From positions 186,001 through 250,000 of the forward strand of contig NZ_CP114052.1 of the NCBI RefSeq assembly GCF_027125355.1: a DNA stretch of 64,000 nucleotides, given 5' to 3'. Below, in pieces: positions 31,969 through 40,957 of this stretch; positions within the stretch are counted from its first letter, which is position 1, and each line of letters starts with the position of its first letter. The position numbers and the translations under genes were made by a program. Under the pieces are notes generated by a model. It was given only the letters and a program-made list of their open reading frames with translations. It had not been told where the DNA came from and ran no database searches. This stretch comes from Peptostreptococcus equinus. Its GTDB lineage: Bacteria; Bacillota; Clostridia; Peptostreptococcales; Peptostreptococcaceae.

Positions 31969-33159
31969 ATGGAAAAATATATTTATGTCGATGGGAAAAA
32001 ATATAGAAGAGGTTTTACGACTGGAACTTGTGCAGCAGCGGCTTCAAAAGCGGCTGCTTATATACTATTTACGGGAAAAAAAATAAAAAAAATAAACGTA
32101 GATACACCCAAATATAAAGCCATTTCTATTGAAATAGAAAATATTGATATAGAATACTTTGAAAATAAAAATATAAAATCAGTCAATGTAGGTGTAATAA
32201 AAGATGGAGGGGATGATATAGATGCCACTCATGGTATGGAAATTTGTTCGAAAATTGAAATTATACCTATAAGTAATCTTCCAAAAATAAGATCAAAAAA
32301 GCAAAGTAATTATTTGGAAATTACTAGTTCAAATGGTATTGGTACAGTAAAAGCACAAGGTCTAAGTGTAGAGTGTAATAGACCGGCCATTAATCCAGTT
32401 CCGTTAAAGATGATTGCTGATAGCGTTCAAGAAATAATTGAAGATTTGCAAATAGATATAGAAAAAAAATTAGATAAAGAAAAAACTTTTTTAATTACTA
32501 TATCAGCACCAAGAGGAGAAGAGATAGCAAAAAATACCTTTAATTCAAATTTGGGTATAGAAGGAGGTATTTCAATAATAGGTACCACTGGAATAGTAGA
32601 GCCAATGAGTGATGAAGGCTGGAAAAAAGCCCTATCTTTAGAGCTTTATACAAAAGTTAAAAAAGGATTAGACAAAATAATCTTGGTCCCAGGAAACATT
32701 GGATATGATGCTATGGTTTCAAAACTTAAGTATAGTCCAGATTCCATAGTAAAGATGAGTAATTTTATAGGATATATGCTAATGGAGTGTAAGAGGCTAG
32801 GATTCAAGAAAATATACTTAGCTGGTCATATTGGCAAGTTAATAAAGTTATCAGCAGGTATTATGGATAGCCATAATAGAATTGCTGATGCTAGGCATGA
32901 AATAATGATAGCAAATCTAGCGCTTATGGGTGCTAGTCTAGAAATATTAAAAGAGATCGAAAAATGTAAGACGACTGATGCTATGCTTAAAGTAATAGAT
33001 AAAAATAATCTGCATGGAGTGTATGAAATAATAGCTCAAAAAGCAGCAGAAAGAGCTTGGAATTATATGAGACTGGATAGAAAAAAGCAAAATATAGAAA
33101 TTGAAATAATATTGTTTTCTATGGAATCAGATGTACTGGCTAGATCAAATTATAAATAG
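31969..33159 (+). CDS. cbiD: Cobalt-precorrin-5B C1-methyltransferase
   Basis: SAM-dependent methylation at C1 after ring contraction. 396 residues with the strongly conserved RRGFTTGTCAAAASKAAAY at the start, DGGDDIDATHG (about 82-92), GTTGIVEPMSDEGWKKAL and LAGHIGKLIKLSAGIMDSHNRIADAR. The length is a little above the usual 360-380. Confidence 0.96.
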   Translation: MEKYIYVDGKKYRRGFTTGTCAAAASKAAAYILFTGKKIKKINVDTPKYKAISIEIENIDIEYFENKNIKSVNVGVIKDGGDDIDATHGMEICSKIEIIPISNLPKIRSKKQSNYLEITSSNGIGTVKAQGLSVECNRPAINPVPLKMIADSVQEIIEDLQIDIEKKLDKEKTFLITISAPRGEEIAKNTFNSNLGIEGGISIIGTTGIVEPMSDEGWKKALSLELYTKVKKGLDKIILVPGNIGYDAMVSKLKYSPDSIVKMSNFIGYMLMECKRLGFKKIYLAGHIGKLIKLSAGIMDSHNRIADARHEIMIANLALMGASLEILKEIEKCKTTDAMLKVIDKNNLHGVYEIIAQKAAERAWNYMRLDRKKQNIEIEIILFSMESDVLARSNYK

Positions 33160-33210
33160 ATAAATTAACGTGGATTAAAACCAAGAAAGATGTAAAAATA
33201 GAGGTGAAAA

Positions 33211-33831
33211 ATGATAAATGTAGTAGGAATAGGTCCTGGAGATTACCTTTATATAAATGATAAAGTAAAAAATATAATAGAAGAATCTGAGATTATTATA
33301 GGCGCTCAGAGACAAATTGATATCATTGATAAAAATATGGATATTTTAGACAAAGAAATGTATGTTTTTAAGTCTGATTTAAAGACCTTGAAGTCATATA
33401 TAAAATTAAATATTAGTAAAGAAATATGTATACTTGCAAGTGGAGATCCAAGTCTTTACGGAATAGGAAACTTTATACAAAGAGAGTTTTTAGATATTTC
33501 CGATATAAATATTATACCAGGAATATCTGTAGTACAACTTATGTTTTCCAAAATTGGACAAAGTATGAATGATTTATATATATCTAGTGGGCATGGTAGA
33601 GAGCCAGACTTTAATTTTATTTTTTTACATTCAAAGGTGGCCTTATTGACTGATAAGAAAAATAGTCCAGCAGTCATTTCAAAGGCCATAAGTTCTAAGA
33701 GCTTGAATTATAAAATGTATGTTGGTTATAACTTATCATATGAAGATGAAGAAATATTAGAAGGAAGGCATAGTGATTTTGAAGATATTCATAAAGATAA
33801 ATTGGCTGTGGTAGTACTTATAAAGGAATAA
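33211..33831 (+). CDS. cbiE: Cobalt-precorrin-7 C5-methyltransferase
   Basis: Tetrapyrrole methylase acting at C5. 206 residues: VVGIGPGDYLYI, LASGDPSLYGIGNF and IIPGISVVQLMFSKIG are the class-specific stretches. CbiE and CbiT are separate genes here, 18 bp apart, whereas in aerobic CobL they are fused. Confidence 0.94.
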   Translation: MINVVGIGPGDYLYINDKVKNIIEESEIIIGAQRQIDIIDKNMDILDKEMYVFKSDLKTLKSYIKLNISKEICILASGDPSLYGIGNFIQREFLDISDINIIPGISVVQLMFSKIGQSMNDLYISSGHGREPDFNFIFLHSKVALLTDKKNSPAVISKAISSKSLNYKMYVGYNLSYEDEEILEGRHSDFEDIHKDKLAVVVLIKE

Positions 33832-33849
33832 TAATTTTTAGGAGTATTT

Positions 33850-34416
33850 ATGAAAAATAGTGAATTTATAATAGATAGAGTTCCTATTACTAAAGAAGAG
33901 GTAAGATCTATCAATCTTAGTAAGTTGGAATTAGAAAAAGCAAAAATAATGGTAGATATTGGATCAGGTACAGGTTCAATAAGTGTTGAGGCGGCATACA
34001 TAAACCCAAACTTAAAAGTTTATTCAATAGAAAAAAATGCTAAGGCTTTTGAATTAACTGCAAAAAATATAGAAAAATTTGCTTTAAAAAATGTAGAGCA
34101 AATTCAAAATAATGCACCTTGTGACCTGGATAAATCTGACTTAAATAGTAGAGTAGATTGCATATTTATGGGTGGAAGTGGGCAAAATACAAAGGAAATA
34201 ATAAAGTGGTCATATGATTTGTTGAAGATAGGTGGAAAGTTTGTAGCCAATTTTATACTTATAGAGAATCTTATTGACACAAAAAATTATTTAAGTGAAT
34301 GTGGTTTCAAAGATATTGAAGTTAGTCAGGTAATTATAAGTAAGTTAGAAAAATTGGGAAAAGGTAATTTTTTAAAACCAGAGAATCCAATTTTCATTAT
34401 TGAAGGAAAAAAATAG
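33850..34416 (+). CDS. cbiT: Cobalt-precorrin-6B C15-methyltransferase (decarboxylating)
   Basis: Methylates C15 and removes the C12 acetate carboxyl. 188-residue class I methyltransferase: DRVPITKEEVRSINLSKL at the start, and the SAM site MVDIGSGTGSISVEAA (about 36-51). Follows cbiE, its functional partner. Confidence 0.94.
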   Translation: MKNSEFIIDRVPITKEEVRSINLSKLELEKAKIMVDIGSGTGSISVEAAYINPNLKVYSIEKNAKAFELTAKNIEKFALKNVEQIQNNAPCDLDKSDLNSRVDCIFMGGSGQNTKEIIKWSYDLLKIGGKFVANFILIENLIDTKNYLSECGFKDIEVSQVIISKLEKLGKGNFLKPENPIFIIEGKK

Positions 34417-34462
34417 AAATTTATATAAATTAAGAAATAAAGTTTTTATATAGGAGTAAGTT

Positions 34463-35236
34463 ATGGAAAAAATATATTTTGTAGGAGCTGGACCTGGTGA
34501 TGAAGAATTAATTAGTCTAAAGGGGTATAGGTTGCTTAAGAGAGCAGATATAGTAATTTTTGCAGGATCCTTAGTTAATCCCAAATTATTAGATTATTGT
34601 AAAGAAGATTGTCAAATTTATGATAGTTCTGTATTATATTTAGAAGAAATTATTGAGATTATGAGAGATGGTGCAAAGAAAGACAAAATAGTTGTCAGAC
34701 TACAGACTGGAGATGTTTCGATATATGGCTCAATTAGAGAACAGGCAGAAGAATTAAAAAAAATTGGAATAGATTATGAATCTGTAGCAGGAATTAGTTC
34801 CTTTTTAGGAGCTGCGGCATCACTAGGAATTGAATATACTGTTCCAGAGATTTCTCAGTCGCTAATTATTACTAGATTAGAGGGCAGGACTCCCGTACCT
34901 AAGCTTGAAAAGTTGGAATTATTAGCCGAACATAAGACATCAATGGCTATCTTTCTATCAGTACAAAATATAGAAAAAGTAGTAGAAAAATTATTAGAAG
35001 GAGCCTATGAAGAAAATACACCAATAGCTGTTGTTTATAAAGCTACATGGGAAGATGAAAAAATAGTAATGGGTACTTTAAATGATATTACTCAGAAAGT
35101 AAAAAACTCCGAAATTTCAAAGACAGCTTTAATATTAGTGGGAGATTTTTTGGGAGATAAATACAACTATTCAAAATTATATTCAAAATATTTTTCTCAT
35201 GAATATAGGGATGCTATATATAATAGAAATAAATAA
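34463..35236 (+). CDS. cbiF: Cobalt-precorrin-4 C11-methyltransferase
   Basis: Tetrapyrrole methylase acting at C11. 257 residues: [48 protein letters not shown], and [38 protein letters not shown] are CbiF hallmarks. Confidence 0.96.
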   Translation: MEKIYFVGAGPGDEELISLKGYRLLKRADIVIFAGSLVNPKLLDYCKEDCQIYDSSVLYLEEIIEIMRDGAKKDKIVVRLQTGDVSIYGSIREQAEELKKIGIDYESVAGISSFLGAAASLGIEYTVPEISQSLIITRLEGRTPVPKLEKLELLAEHKTSMAIFLSVQNIEKVVEKLLEGAYEENTPIAVVYKATWEDEKIVMGTLNDITQKVKNSEISKTALILVGDFLGDKYNYSKLYSKYFSHEYRDAIYNRNK

Positions 35237-35318
35237 TATCATAGTTTTATATACAAAATTAAAGTAAATAATTATTAATTATAAGTGTAGATACTATTTT
35301 CAAAGTATAGGAGGAAAT

Positions 35319-36425
35319 ATGCTTGCAAGAATTATATATTTGACAGACCAGTCAAAATCTATGGCAAAAATAATAAAAGAAAAATGTCGAAATAAAATAA
35401 GTATATTCTTTTCTGATGTGGAATTTGAGATCATAGATTACAAAACTTTTAAATCTAGTGATAAGAAATATTTTTTAGAGTCTGATTTTCTGCTTTTTAT
35501 AATGGCAAGTGGTATAGTAGTAAGGTCAATTGCAAATCTATTAGATAATAAATTAAGTGATCCAGCTATATTAGTAATGGATGAAAAAGCTAATAATATA
35601 ATTTCTTTGCTCAGTGGTCATATAGGTGGAGCGAATTATCTTTGTAGAAAAATTTCTCATATAATGGGATCCAATCCTGTAATTACTACATCTACAGATG
35701 TTAATTCAAAGGGAGCTTTTGATTCAATTATAAGAAATTTAAATGCAGATATAGATAAAATAAATAAAGATGAGAATTTTAGAGATTTATCATTACAGAT
35801 AAACTCCTTACTATTAAAATCAGAGCAAATTGATTTATTAATAGATAGAGAATATTATGATATACTAATTAAAATAGATAAAAATATTTTTAATGGATTT
35901 AATTTGATAGAATCACTAGAATCATCTACATCGAAAATATTATTATATATTAGTGAATCTTATAATAGCAAAGAAAAATTAGAGTCATATATAGTTAAAA
36001 ACAAGAATAAAAATGTTGATAACATTAGTGAGAAAATTTTATATATAGTACCAAGGTTAAATGTACTAGGTGTAGGTTGCAGAAAAAATAAGGAATCAGC
36101 AGATTTTGAAAATATTTTGATTTCATATTTAAAAGAAATGGATATAAATCCCAATTCTATTTCATATATAGGAAGTATAGACATTAAAAGTAGAGAAAAA
36201 TGTATAATAGATTTTTCTAAAAAGTATAATATAGAAAAAAAATTTTTTACTAAAGAGCAAATTTCTAGCGTCGATTATAAATATGAAAAATCAGATTTTG
36301 TTAAGAATACAGTTGGCGTATATTCTGTTGCCCAACCAGTATGCGATTTACTAAGTAATTCAAATATTATTGGAAATAATATAAAGACAAATGGAGTAAG
36401 TTTTTGTTTGGGCAGAATTAAATAG
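35319..36425 (+). CDS. cbiG: Cobalt-precorrin-5A hydrolase
   Basis: Opens the delta-lactone of cobalt-precorrin-5A, releasing acetaldehyde. 368 residues. The N-terminal domain has FIMASGIVVRSIANLL and DPAILVMDEKANNIISLLSGHIGGANYLCRKI; the C-terminal CobE/GbiG domain has LGVGCRKNKESADFE and ends VAQPVCDLLSNS. AGGAGG precedes ATG 35319. An 82-bp AT-rich gap separates it from cbiF, with no obvious terminator. Confidence 0.95.
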   Translation: MLARIIYLTDQSKSMAKIIKEKCRNKISIFFSDVEFEIIDYKTFKSSDKKYFLESDFLLFIMASGIVVRSIANLLDNKLSDPAILVMDEKANNIISLLSGHIGGANYLCRKISHIMGSNPVITTSTDVNSKGAFDSIIRNLNADIDKINKDENFRDLSLQINSLLLKSEQIDLLIDREYYDILIKIDKNIFNGFNLIESLESSTSKILLYISESYNSKEKLESYIVKNKNKNVDNISEKILYIVPRLNVLGVGCRKNKESADFENILISYLKEMDINPNSISYIGSIDIKSREKCIIDFSKKYNIEKKFFTKEQISSVDYKYEKSDFVKNTVGVYSVAQPVCDLLSNSNIIGNNIKTNGVSFCLGRIK

Positions 36426-36473
36426 TTTTGATGTGCTAGAGTTATTATATAAATATGAGCGAAAGGAATAATT

Positions 36474-37199
36474 ATGATATATGTAATAGGTATAGGTCCA
36501 GGAAAATTGGATCATATGACCAAAGAAGCCATAGACTGCTTAAGGAATAGTCAGGTAATAATAGGATATAAAACCTATATAAATCTAATTAAAGATTTAA
36601 TAAAAGATAAGGAAATAATTGAAAATGGAATGAGGCAGGAAATAGATAGATGTAATATGGCCCTAGAAATATCATCCAAAGGTAAAAGTGTAGCCTTGAT
36701 AAGTGGAGGAGATTCTGGAGTATACGGTATGGCTGGTTTAATTTATGAATTAAATTCCAAAAGAGATAAAAAGGAAAGAATAAAGGTAGTACAAGGGGTG
36801 ACATCTTGTATATCAGCGGCTTCTAGTCTAGGAGCACCTTTAATGAATGATTTCTGTCAAATAAGTTTAAGTGATTTAATGACACCTTGGAAACAGATTG
36901 AAAAAAGATTAGAACTTGCATCACAGGCTGATTTTGTAATTTGTTTGTATAACCCAAAGAGTAAAGGAAGACCAGAACATCTTTCTTATGCATTTAAAAT
37001 AATGGAAAAATATAAAAATTCCAATACACCAGTAGGTATAGTAAAAAATGCGGGCAGAGACAATGAAGAAGTATATGTAATGGACTTTGGGCGTATGAAT
37101 TTTGATCTTTGTGATATGGCTACAATGGTAATAATAGGGAATAAAGAAACATATATAGATAATGGGAAGATAATAACTCCTAGGGGGTATAAGATATGA
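36474..37199 (+). CDS. cbiH: Cobalt-precorrin-3B C17-methyltransferase (ring contraction)
   Basis: Methylates C17 with ring contraction. 241 residues: VIGIGPGKLDHMTKEAIDCL, LISGGDSGVYGMAGLIYEL, GVTSCISAASSLGAPLMNDFCQISLSDLMTPW and CLYNPKSKGRPEHL are typical of CbiH/CobJ. Overlaps cbiJ by four bases (ATGA). Confidence 0.96.
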   Translation: MIYVIGIGPGKLDHMTKEAIDCLRNSQVIIGYKTYINLIKDLIKDKEIIENGMRQEIDRCNMALEISSKGKSVALISGGDSGVYGMAGLIYELNSKRDKKERIKVVQGVTSCISAASSLGAPLMNDFCQISLSDLMTPWKQIEKRLELASQADFVICLYNPKSKGRPEHLSYAFKIMEKYKNSNTPVGIVKNAGRDNEEVYVMDFGRMNFDLCDMATMVIIGNKETYIDNGKIITPRGYKI

Positions 37200-37960
37200 T
37201 ATTAGTTTTAGGTGGTACATCAGATAGTTTAAAAATATGTGATAAATTAAATTCTATAGGTATAAATGATTTTGTACTTTCTGTAGCAACAGATTTTGGA
37301 CGAGAATTAGCTCAAACTCATGCAGATGAAATTATAAATGGACGTATGGATAAAAATGAAATGGTAGAATTTATAAAATTAAATGAAGTGAGGCAAATAA
37401 TAGATGCCACACATCCATATGCAGTAGAAGTATCAATGAATGCAATGGAAGCCTGTTTGGAAACGGATATAAAATATATTAGATTTGAAAGAAAGTCGCT
37501 TCTTGATGAAGTTATGTATCCAGGCGAATATATAGTAGATACTATTGAAGAAGCATGTGAAATGGTATTGAATAATAAGGAATGGCAGAATGTATTTTTG
37601 GCAACTGGAAGCAAAAATCTTGCTACTTATGTAAAAAAATTAAAGGGGAAAAACTTAAGTGCTAGAGTACTTCCGACTAGCGAGGTAATGAAAGTCTGTG
37701 AATCTTTGGGACTAAATGCAGATAATATTATAGCATTAAAAGGACCTTTTAATAAGGATATAAATATGGCTTTATTAAAACATGCAAAAGTAGACGTTGT
37801 GATAACAAAGGAAAGTGGATTTGCGGGTGGATTTACTGATAAATTAGATGCTTGTATAGAACTTGGAGTGCCAATAATAATTATTAGAAGAAAGATGATA
37901 AATTATCAAAAAATGGTACATGATATATCAGAAATAGAAGAAAGCTTAATATTTGGTTAA
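37196..37960 (+). CDS. cbiJ: Cobalt-precorrin-6A reductase
   Basis: NADH/NADPH-dependent reduction of cobalt-precorrin-6A. 254 residues: MILVLGGTSDSLKICDKLN at the start, IDATHPYAVEVSMNAMEAC (about 67-85), FLATGSKNLATYV and VVITKESGFAGGFTDKLDACIELGVPIIIIRR. Last gene of the operon; a terminator follows. Confidence 0.95.
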   Translation: MILVLGGTSDSLKICDKLNSIGINDFVLSVATDFGRELAQTHADEIINGRMDKNEMVEFIKLNEVRQIIDATHPYAVEVSMNAMEACLETDIKYIRFERKSLLDEVMYPGEYIVDTIEEACEMVLNNKEWQNVFLATGSKNLATYVKKLKGKNLSARVLPTSEVMKVCESLGLNADNIIALKGPFNKDINMALLKHAKVDVVITKESGFAGGFTDKLDACIELGVPIIIIRRKMINYQKMVHDISEIEESLIFG

Positions 37961-38000
37961 AAATCTTATATTAAGTGCAAGTATAAAATAGTTTTTTTAT

Positions 38001-38030
38001 AAGGAGTACATGTTTTTGTATTCCTTTTTT
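38001..38030 (+). terminator. Terminator of the cobalamin operon
   Basis: A 10-bp stem AAGGAGTACA / TGTATTCCTT (one G-U pair, 38001-38026) with a T6 run. It ends the cobT-cbiJ transcript. Confidence 0.8.
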
Positions 38031-38094
38031 ATGTAATTTTAATAGTTAGTGAATTAATTTATAAAAAAAGTCTTCCTTTTTGTAAAATTTATGC

Positions 38095-38116
38095 TATAAT
38101 ATATTGTATACAATAT
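38095..38116 (+). promoter_or_regulatory. -10 box with adjoining 16-bp perfect palindrome before FNT channel 1
   Basis: TATAAT (38095-38100) is followed directly by ATATTGTATACAATAT (38101-38116), a perfect palindrome covering the expected transcription start. A protein bound there would block transcription. The TTGTATACAA core resembles sites of several GntR-type regulators, but the binder is not identified. Confidence 0.6.
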
Positions 38117-38158
38117 ACGAGATACATAATACTTATAAAATTGAAATGGAGAATAAAT

Positions 38159-39013
38159 ATGAATAAAATCACAATAGAAAAAATCGGTAATGCTGCTCTC
38201 AATAAATCATTTATGTTAAAAGACGATTCAAGTAAATATATGCTTTCTTCAGTAATGGGAGGTGTATTTGCTAGTATAGGAATTATAATAGCATTAACAA
38301 TTGGTGCTATTTTTGCTCAACATAATAGTCCAAGTGAAAAACTTATATCTGCTGTTACTTTTTCAATAGCTTTAATGTTAATTGTATTCACAGGAACAGA
38401 ATTATTTACAGGTAATAACATGACTATGATTATAGGAAGACTTAGCAAAAAGATCAAAACTTCTGATTTATTTAATGTTTGGTTAGCTACATGGTTAGGA
38501 AATTTATTAGGGACTATTATTATAGCCTTTATATATGTGGGTTCAGGTTTAGCAAACAGAAACCTTACTTTATCATATTTTACTAATATTGCTCAGAACA
38601 AACTTGCTATAGCACCATCTGAAATGTTTTTTAGAGGAGTGCTTTGTAATTTCTTAGTATGTATGGCTATTTTCATGGCTTATAGACTAAAAGATGAAGT
38701 AGCAAAGATGATAGCTATATGCTTAATAATAATAGCTTTCTTTGTATCCGGTTTTGAACACTGCATTGCAAATATGGGTATATACACTATAGCTTATATA
38801 GCTGGTGGTATTGCTAATGTTTCAATTGCAAAAATTGCCTTTGCCACTGTTATGGTAACTCTAGGTAATATAGTTGGTGGTGGATTGTTAGTAGGAGCAG
38901 TTTTCTACAGAATATCTACAAAGAAATTTACTATGCCTAGTATTAATATTGGTATTAATAGATGTTTAGATTTAAAGTTTATATATATGGATCTAAGCAG
39001 AAAAGGTGCTTAA
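38159..39013 (+). CDS. FNT family anion channel (formate/nitrite/hydrosulfide type), copy 1
   Basis: Membrane channel of the FocA/NirC/HSC family, pentameric in known members. 284 residues with six membrane helices, the FTGTELFTGNNM motif (about 80-91) and the central histidine motif SGFEHCIANM (about 200). ATG 38159 after TGGAGA is chosen over an in-frame ATG at 38141. The substrate is not fixed by sequence: formate, nitrite and HS- channels share these motifs. About half its residues match copy 2 at 40958. It has a hydrophilic tail of about 25 residues that copy 2 lacks. Confidence 0.87.
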   Translation: MNKITIEKIGNAALNKSFMLKDDSSKYMLSSVMGGVFASIGIIIALTIGAIFAQHNSPSEKLISAVTFSIALMLIVFTGTELFTGNNMTMIIGRLSKKIKTSDLFNVWLATWLGNLLGTIIIAFIYVGSGLANRNLTLSYFTNIAQNKLAIAPSEMFFRGVLCNFLVCMAIFMAYRLKDEVAKMIAICLIIIAFFVSGFEHCIANMGIYTIAYIAGGIANVSIAKIAFATVMVTLGNIVGGGLLVGAVFYRISTKKFTMPSINIGINRCLDLKFIYMDLSRKGA

Positions 39014-39033
39014 ATTTGCCTCTAATTTTTTAT

Positions 39034-39080
39034 GGTCCTTATAACTAAAGTATAGGCTTTAGTTATAAGGACCTTTTTTT
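39034..39080 (+). terminator. Strong terminator after FNT channel 1
   Basis: A 17-bp perfect stem (39034-39050 with 39057-39073), a 6-nt loop and T7. It isolates the channel gene from cbiK. Confidence 0.95.
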
Positions 39081-39213
39081 GTTGAATAAATATTTTGTAT
39101 TATATGAGAATATATATTATTAATACTATGTTATAATGGAAAAAGTAAGTAAAAATGTTATCAAATAAAATATAAAAATAATATAAATGAAAAGATAAAA
39201 AGGAGAAAACTTC

Positions 39214-40017
39214 ATGAAAAATAGAAAAGCACTTCTAGTAATTAGCTTTGGAACTTCTCATCCAGATACTAGAAAAAAAACAATAGAAGCTTGTGAAAAA
39301 TTAATAAAAAATAATATAAAAAACTATGATTTTTATTCTGCATGGACTTCTACTATGATTATAAAAAAGTTATCAAAAAATGGTGAGATAATAGAATATC
39401 CTAGTCAGACACTTCAAAAATTAGTGAAAATAGGATATAAAGATATATTAATACAATCATTACATATAATAAATGGACAAGAGTATGAAAAACTACTGGA
39501 AATTATTAAGATTTTCAGAGATAAGTTTGATTCTATAAAAATTGGTAGGCCTTTACTTAGTAAATTAGAGGACTATGATGAAGTGGTTGACTTTATAGAA
39601 GAGGTTACAAAATATGATAATATAGAAAATAAATTGGATACAGCGACACTTTGGATGGGTCATGGAACAGAGCATACAGCCCATTCAAGCTATGCAGGGC
39701 TAGAATACAGACTAAGAAAAAGAGAAATAAAATCTTATATTGGAACGGTAGAAGGGCATCCTAGTATTGAAGATGTAATCTATTTTATGAAAAAGGATGG
39801 AATAAATAAAGTAAATTTAAGACCATTTTTATTGGTTGCTGGCGATCATGCAAAAAATGATATGGCAGGTCAAGATGAAAATTCATGGTTAAATAGGTTA
39901 AAAGCTGAAGGTTTCAAAGTAAAAGTGCATATGGAAGGAATAGGAGAGTTTGAAAAAATTCAAAATATATTTTTAAATCATACACTAGAGGCTTTAGGAG
40001 GTATTGATGAACAATAA
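39214..40017 (+). CDS. cbiK: Sirohydrochlorin cobaltochelatase
   Basis: Inserts Co2+ into sirohydrochlorin, the entry to the anaerobic cobalamin route. 267 residues: LLVISFGTSHPDTRKKTIEACEKLI at the start; metal ligands match those of Salmonella CbiK, with H150 in WMGHGTEHTAH, E180 in VEGHPS and H212 in AGDHAKNDMAG. It could also load iron for siroheme. It sits outside the main operon and forms a pair with cbiL, overlapping it by 11 bp. Confidence 0.96.
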   Translation: MKNRKALLVISFGTSHPDTRKKTIEACEKLIKNNIKNYDFYSAWTSTMIIKKLSKNGEIIEYPSQTLQKLVKIGYKDILIQSLHIINGQEYEKLLEIIKIFRDKFDSIKIGRPLLSKLEDYDEVVDFIEEVTKYDNIENKLDTATLWMGHGTEHTAHSSYAGLEYRLRKREIKSYIGTVEGHPSIEDVIYFMKKDGINKVNLRPFLLVAGDHAKNDMAGQDENSWLNRLKAEGFKVKVHMEGIGEFEKIQNIFLNHTLEALGGIDEQ

Positions 40018-40726
40018 AGCAAAATTATATGGTATTGGAGTAGGACCTGGGGATCCAGAACTACTTACTATAAAGGCAATTAAAACTATAGAAAAAATAG
40101 ATATATTATACACTCCTTTGGCAAGCGAGAAAGGTGAGAGTACCTCAAAAAAAATTATTAGTGAATATATAAGACAAGATTTAGAAATAAAGGAGAGGCA
40201 CTTTCCAATGACTAATGATATAGAGTCAAAGATAAGCGCTTGGGATTTAATTTCCATTGAAATAATGGAAGATGTGAAGTCTGGAAAAAGTGTGGGTCTC
40301 ATAAGTCTAGGAGATCCTATGATTTATTCAACATATGTATATATACTCCAAAGAGTAATAGACAGTATAGAAGTTGAAACAATACCTGGCATAACTTCTT
40401 TTACAAATATATCGTCATCAAATAATTTTCCGTTGTCTATGGATAAAGAAGCTTTAGCAATTGTACCTAGTACAGAAAATATTCATAGAATAAGGAATAT
40501 AATAAAAGAATTTGATTCTATTGTTTTAATGAAAGTATATAAAAATTTTAAAGTCATTTTAGAATTATTATTTGAATTAGGTTTAGAAAAACATGCTATT
40601 ATGGTATCGAATTCTTCAATGGAAAATGAGATTAAATATAAAAATCTTAATACGGTATATGAACTTGATTCAATACCATATTTTTCTACCATAATTATTA
40701 ATAAGAAGATTGATAAAAGTATATAA
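40007..40726 (+). CDS. cbiL: Cobalt-precorrin-2 C20-methyltransferase
   Basis: Methylates C20 of cobalt-factor II. 239 residues: YGIGVGPGDPELLTIKAIKTIEKIDILYTPLA, LISLGDPMIYSTYVYI and IPGITSFTNISSSNNFPLSMDKEALAIVP are characteristic of CbiL/CobI. ATG 40007 is preferred over the adjoining TTG 40004 since AGGAGG is then 5 bp away. Confidence 0.95.
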   Translation: MNNKAKLYGIGVGPGDPELLTIKAIKTIEKIDILYTPLASEKGESTSKKIISEYIRQDLEIKERHFPMTNDIESKISAWDLISIEIMEDVKSGKSVGLISLGDPMIYSTYVYILQRVIDSIEVETIPGITSFTNISSSNNFPLSMDKEALAIVPSTENIHRIRNIIKEFDSIVLMKVYKNFKVILELLFELGLEKHAIMVSNSSMENEIKYKNLNTVYELDSIPYFSTIIINKKIDKSI

Positions 40727-40739
40727 TTAACTAATATTT

Positions 40740-40774
40740 AAAAAAGAGGCTTATATTGCATAGGCCTTTTTTAT
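40740..40774 (+). terminator. Terminator after cbiL
   Basis: AGGCTTAT / ATAGGCCT stem (one G-U pair), 5-nt loop, flanked by A5 and T6 runs. Confidence 0.75.
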
Positions 40775-40873
40775 ATGAATATTATAAATAATTAATAATA
40801 AGAGTTTTAGCTCAAATAAAACGAACTTTATAAAAATATATATAAAGATATTTCATAATATATCGAACTATGA

Positions 40874-40879
40874 TATAAT
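40874..40879 (+). promoter_or_regulatory. -10 box for FNT channel 2
   Basis: TATAAT about 80 bp before the gene, with no good -35 at 17 bp. The preceding 130 bp are AT-rich and hold no recognised gene. The palindrome seen before copy 1 is absent here. Confidence 0.35.
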
Positions 40880-40957
40880 AAATTTGGAAAATGATAGGAT
40901 GCAATAATTTTAGAAAAGGTAGAATTTATCTGTAATATTTTTAAAAGGAGACTTTAT

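Noticed and set aside
38840..38850. GCCACTG, like the conserved box of cobalamin riboswitches
   Set aside because: It lies inside the coding sequence of the first FNT channel (codons for FATV) with no surrounding riboswitch core. CAGTGGC at about 8495 and 41164 is likewise coding.
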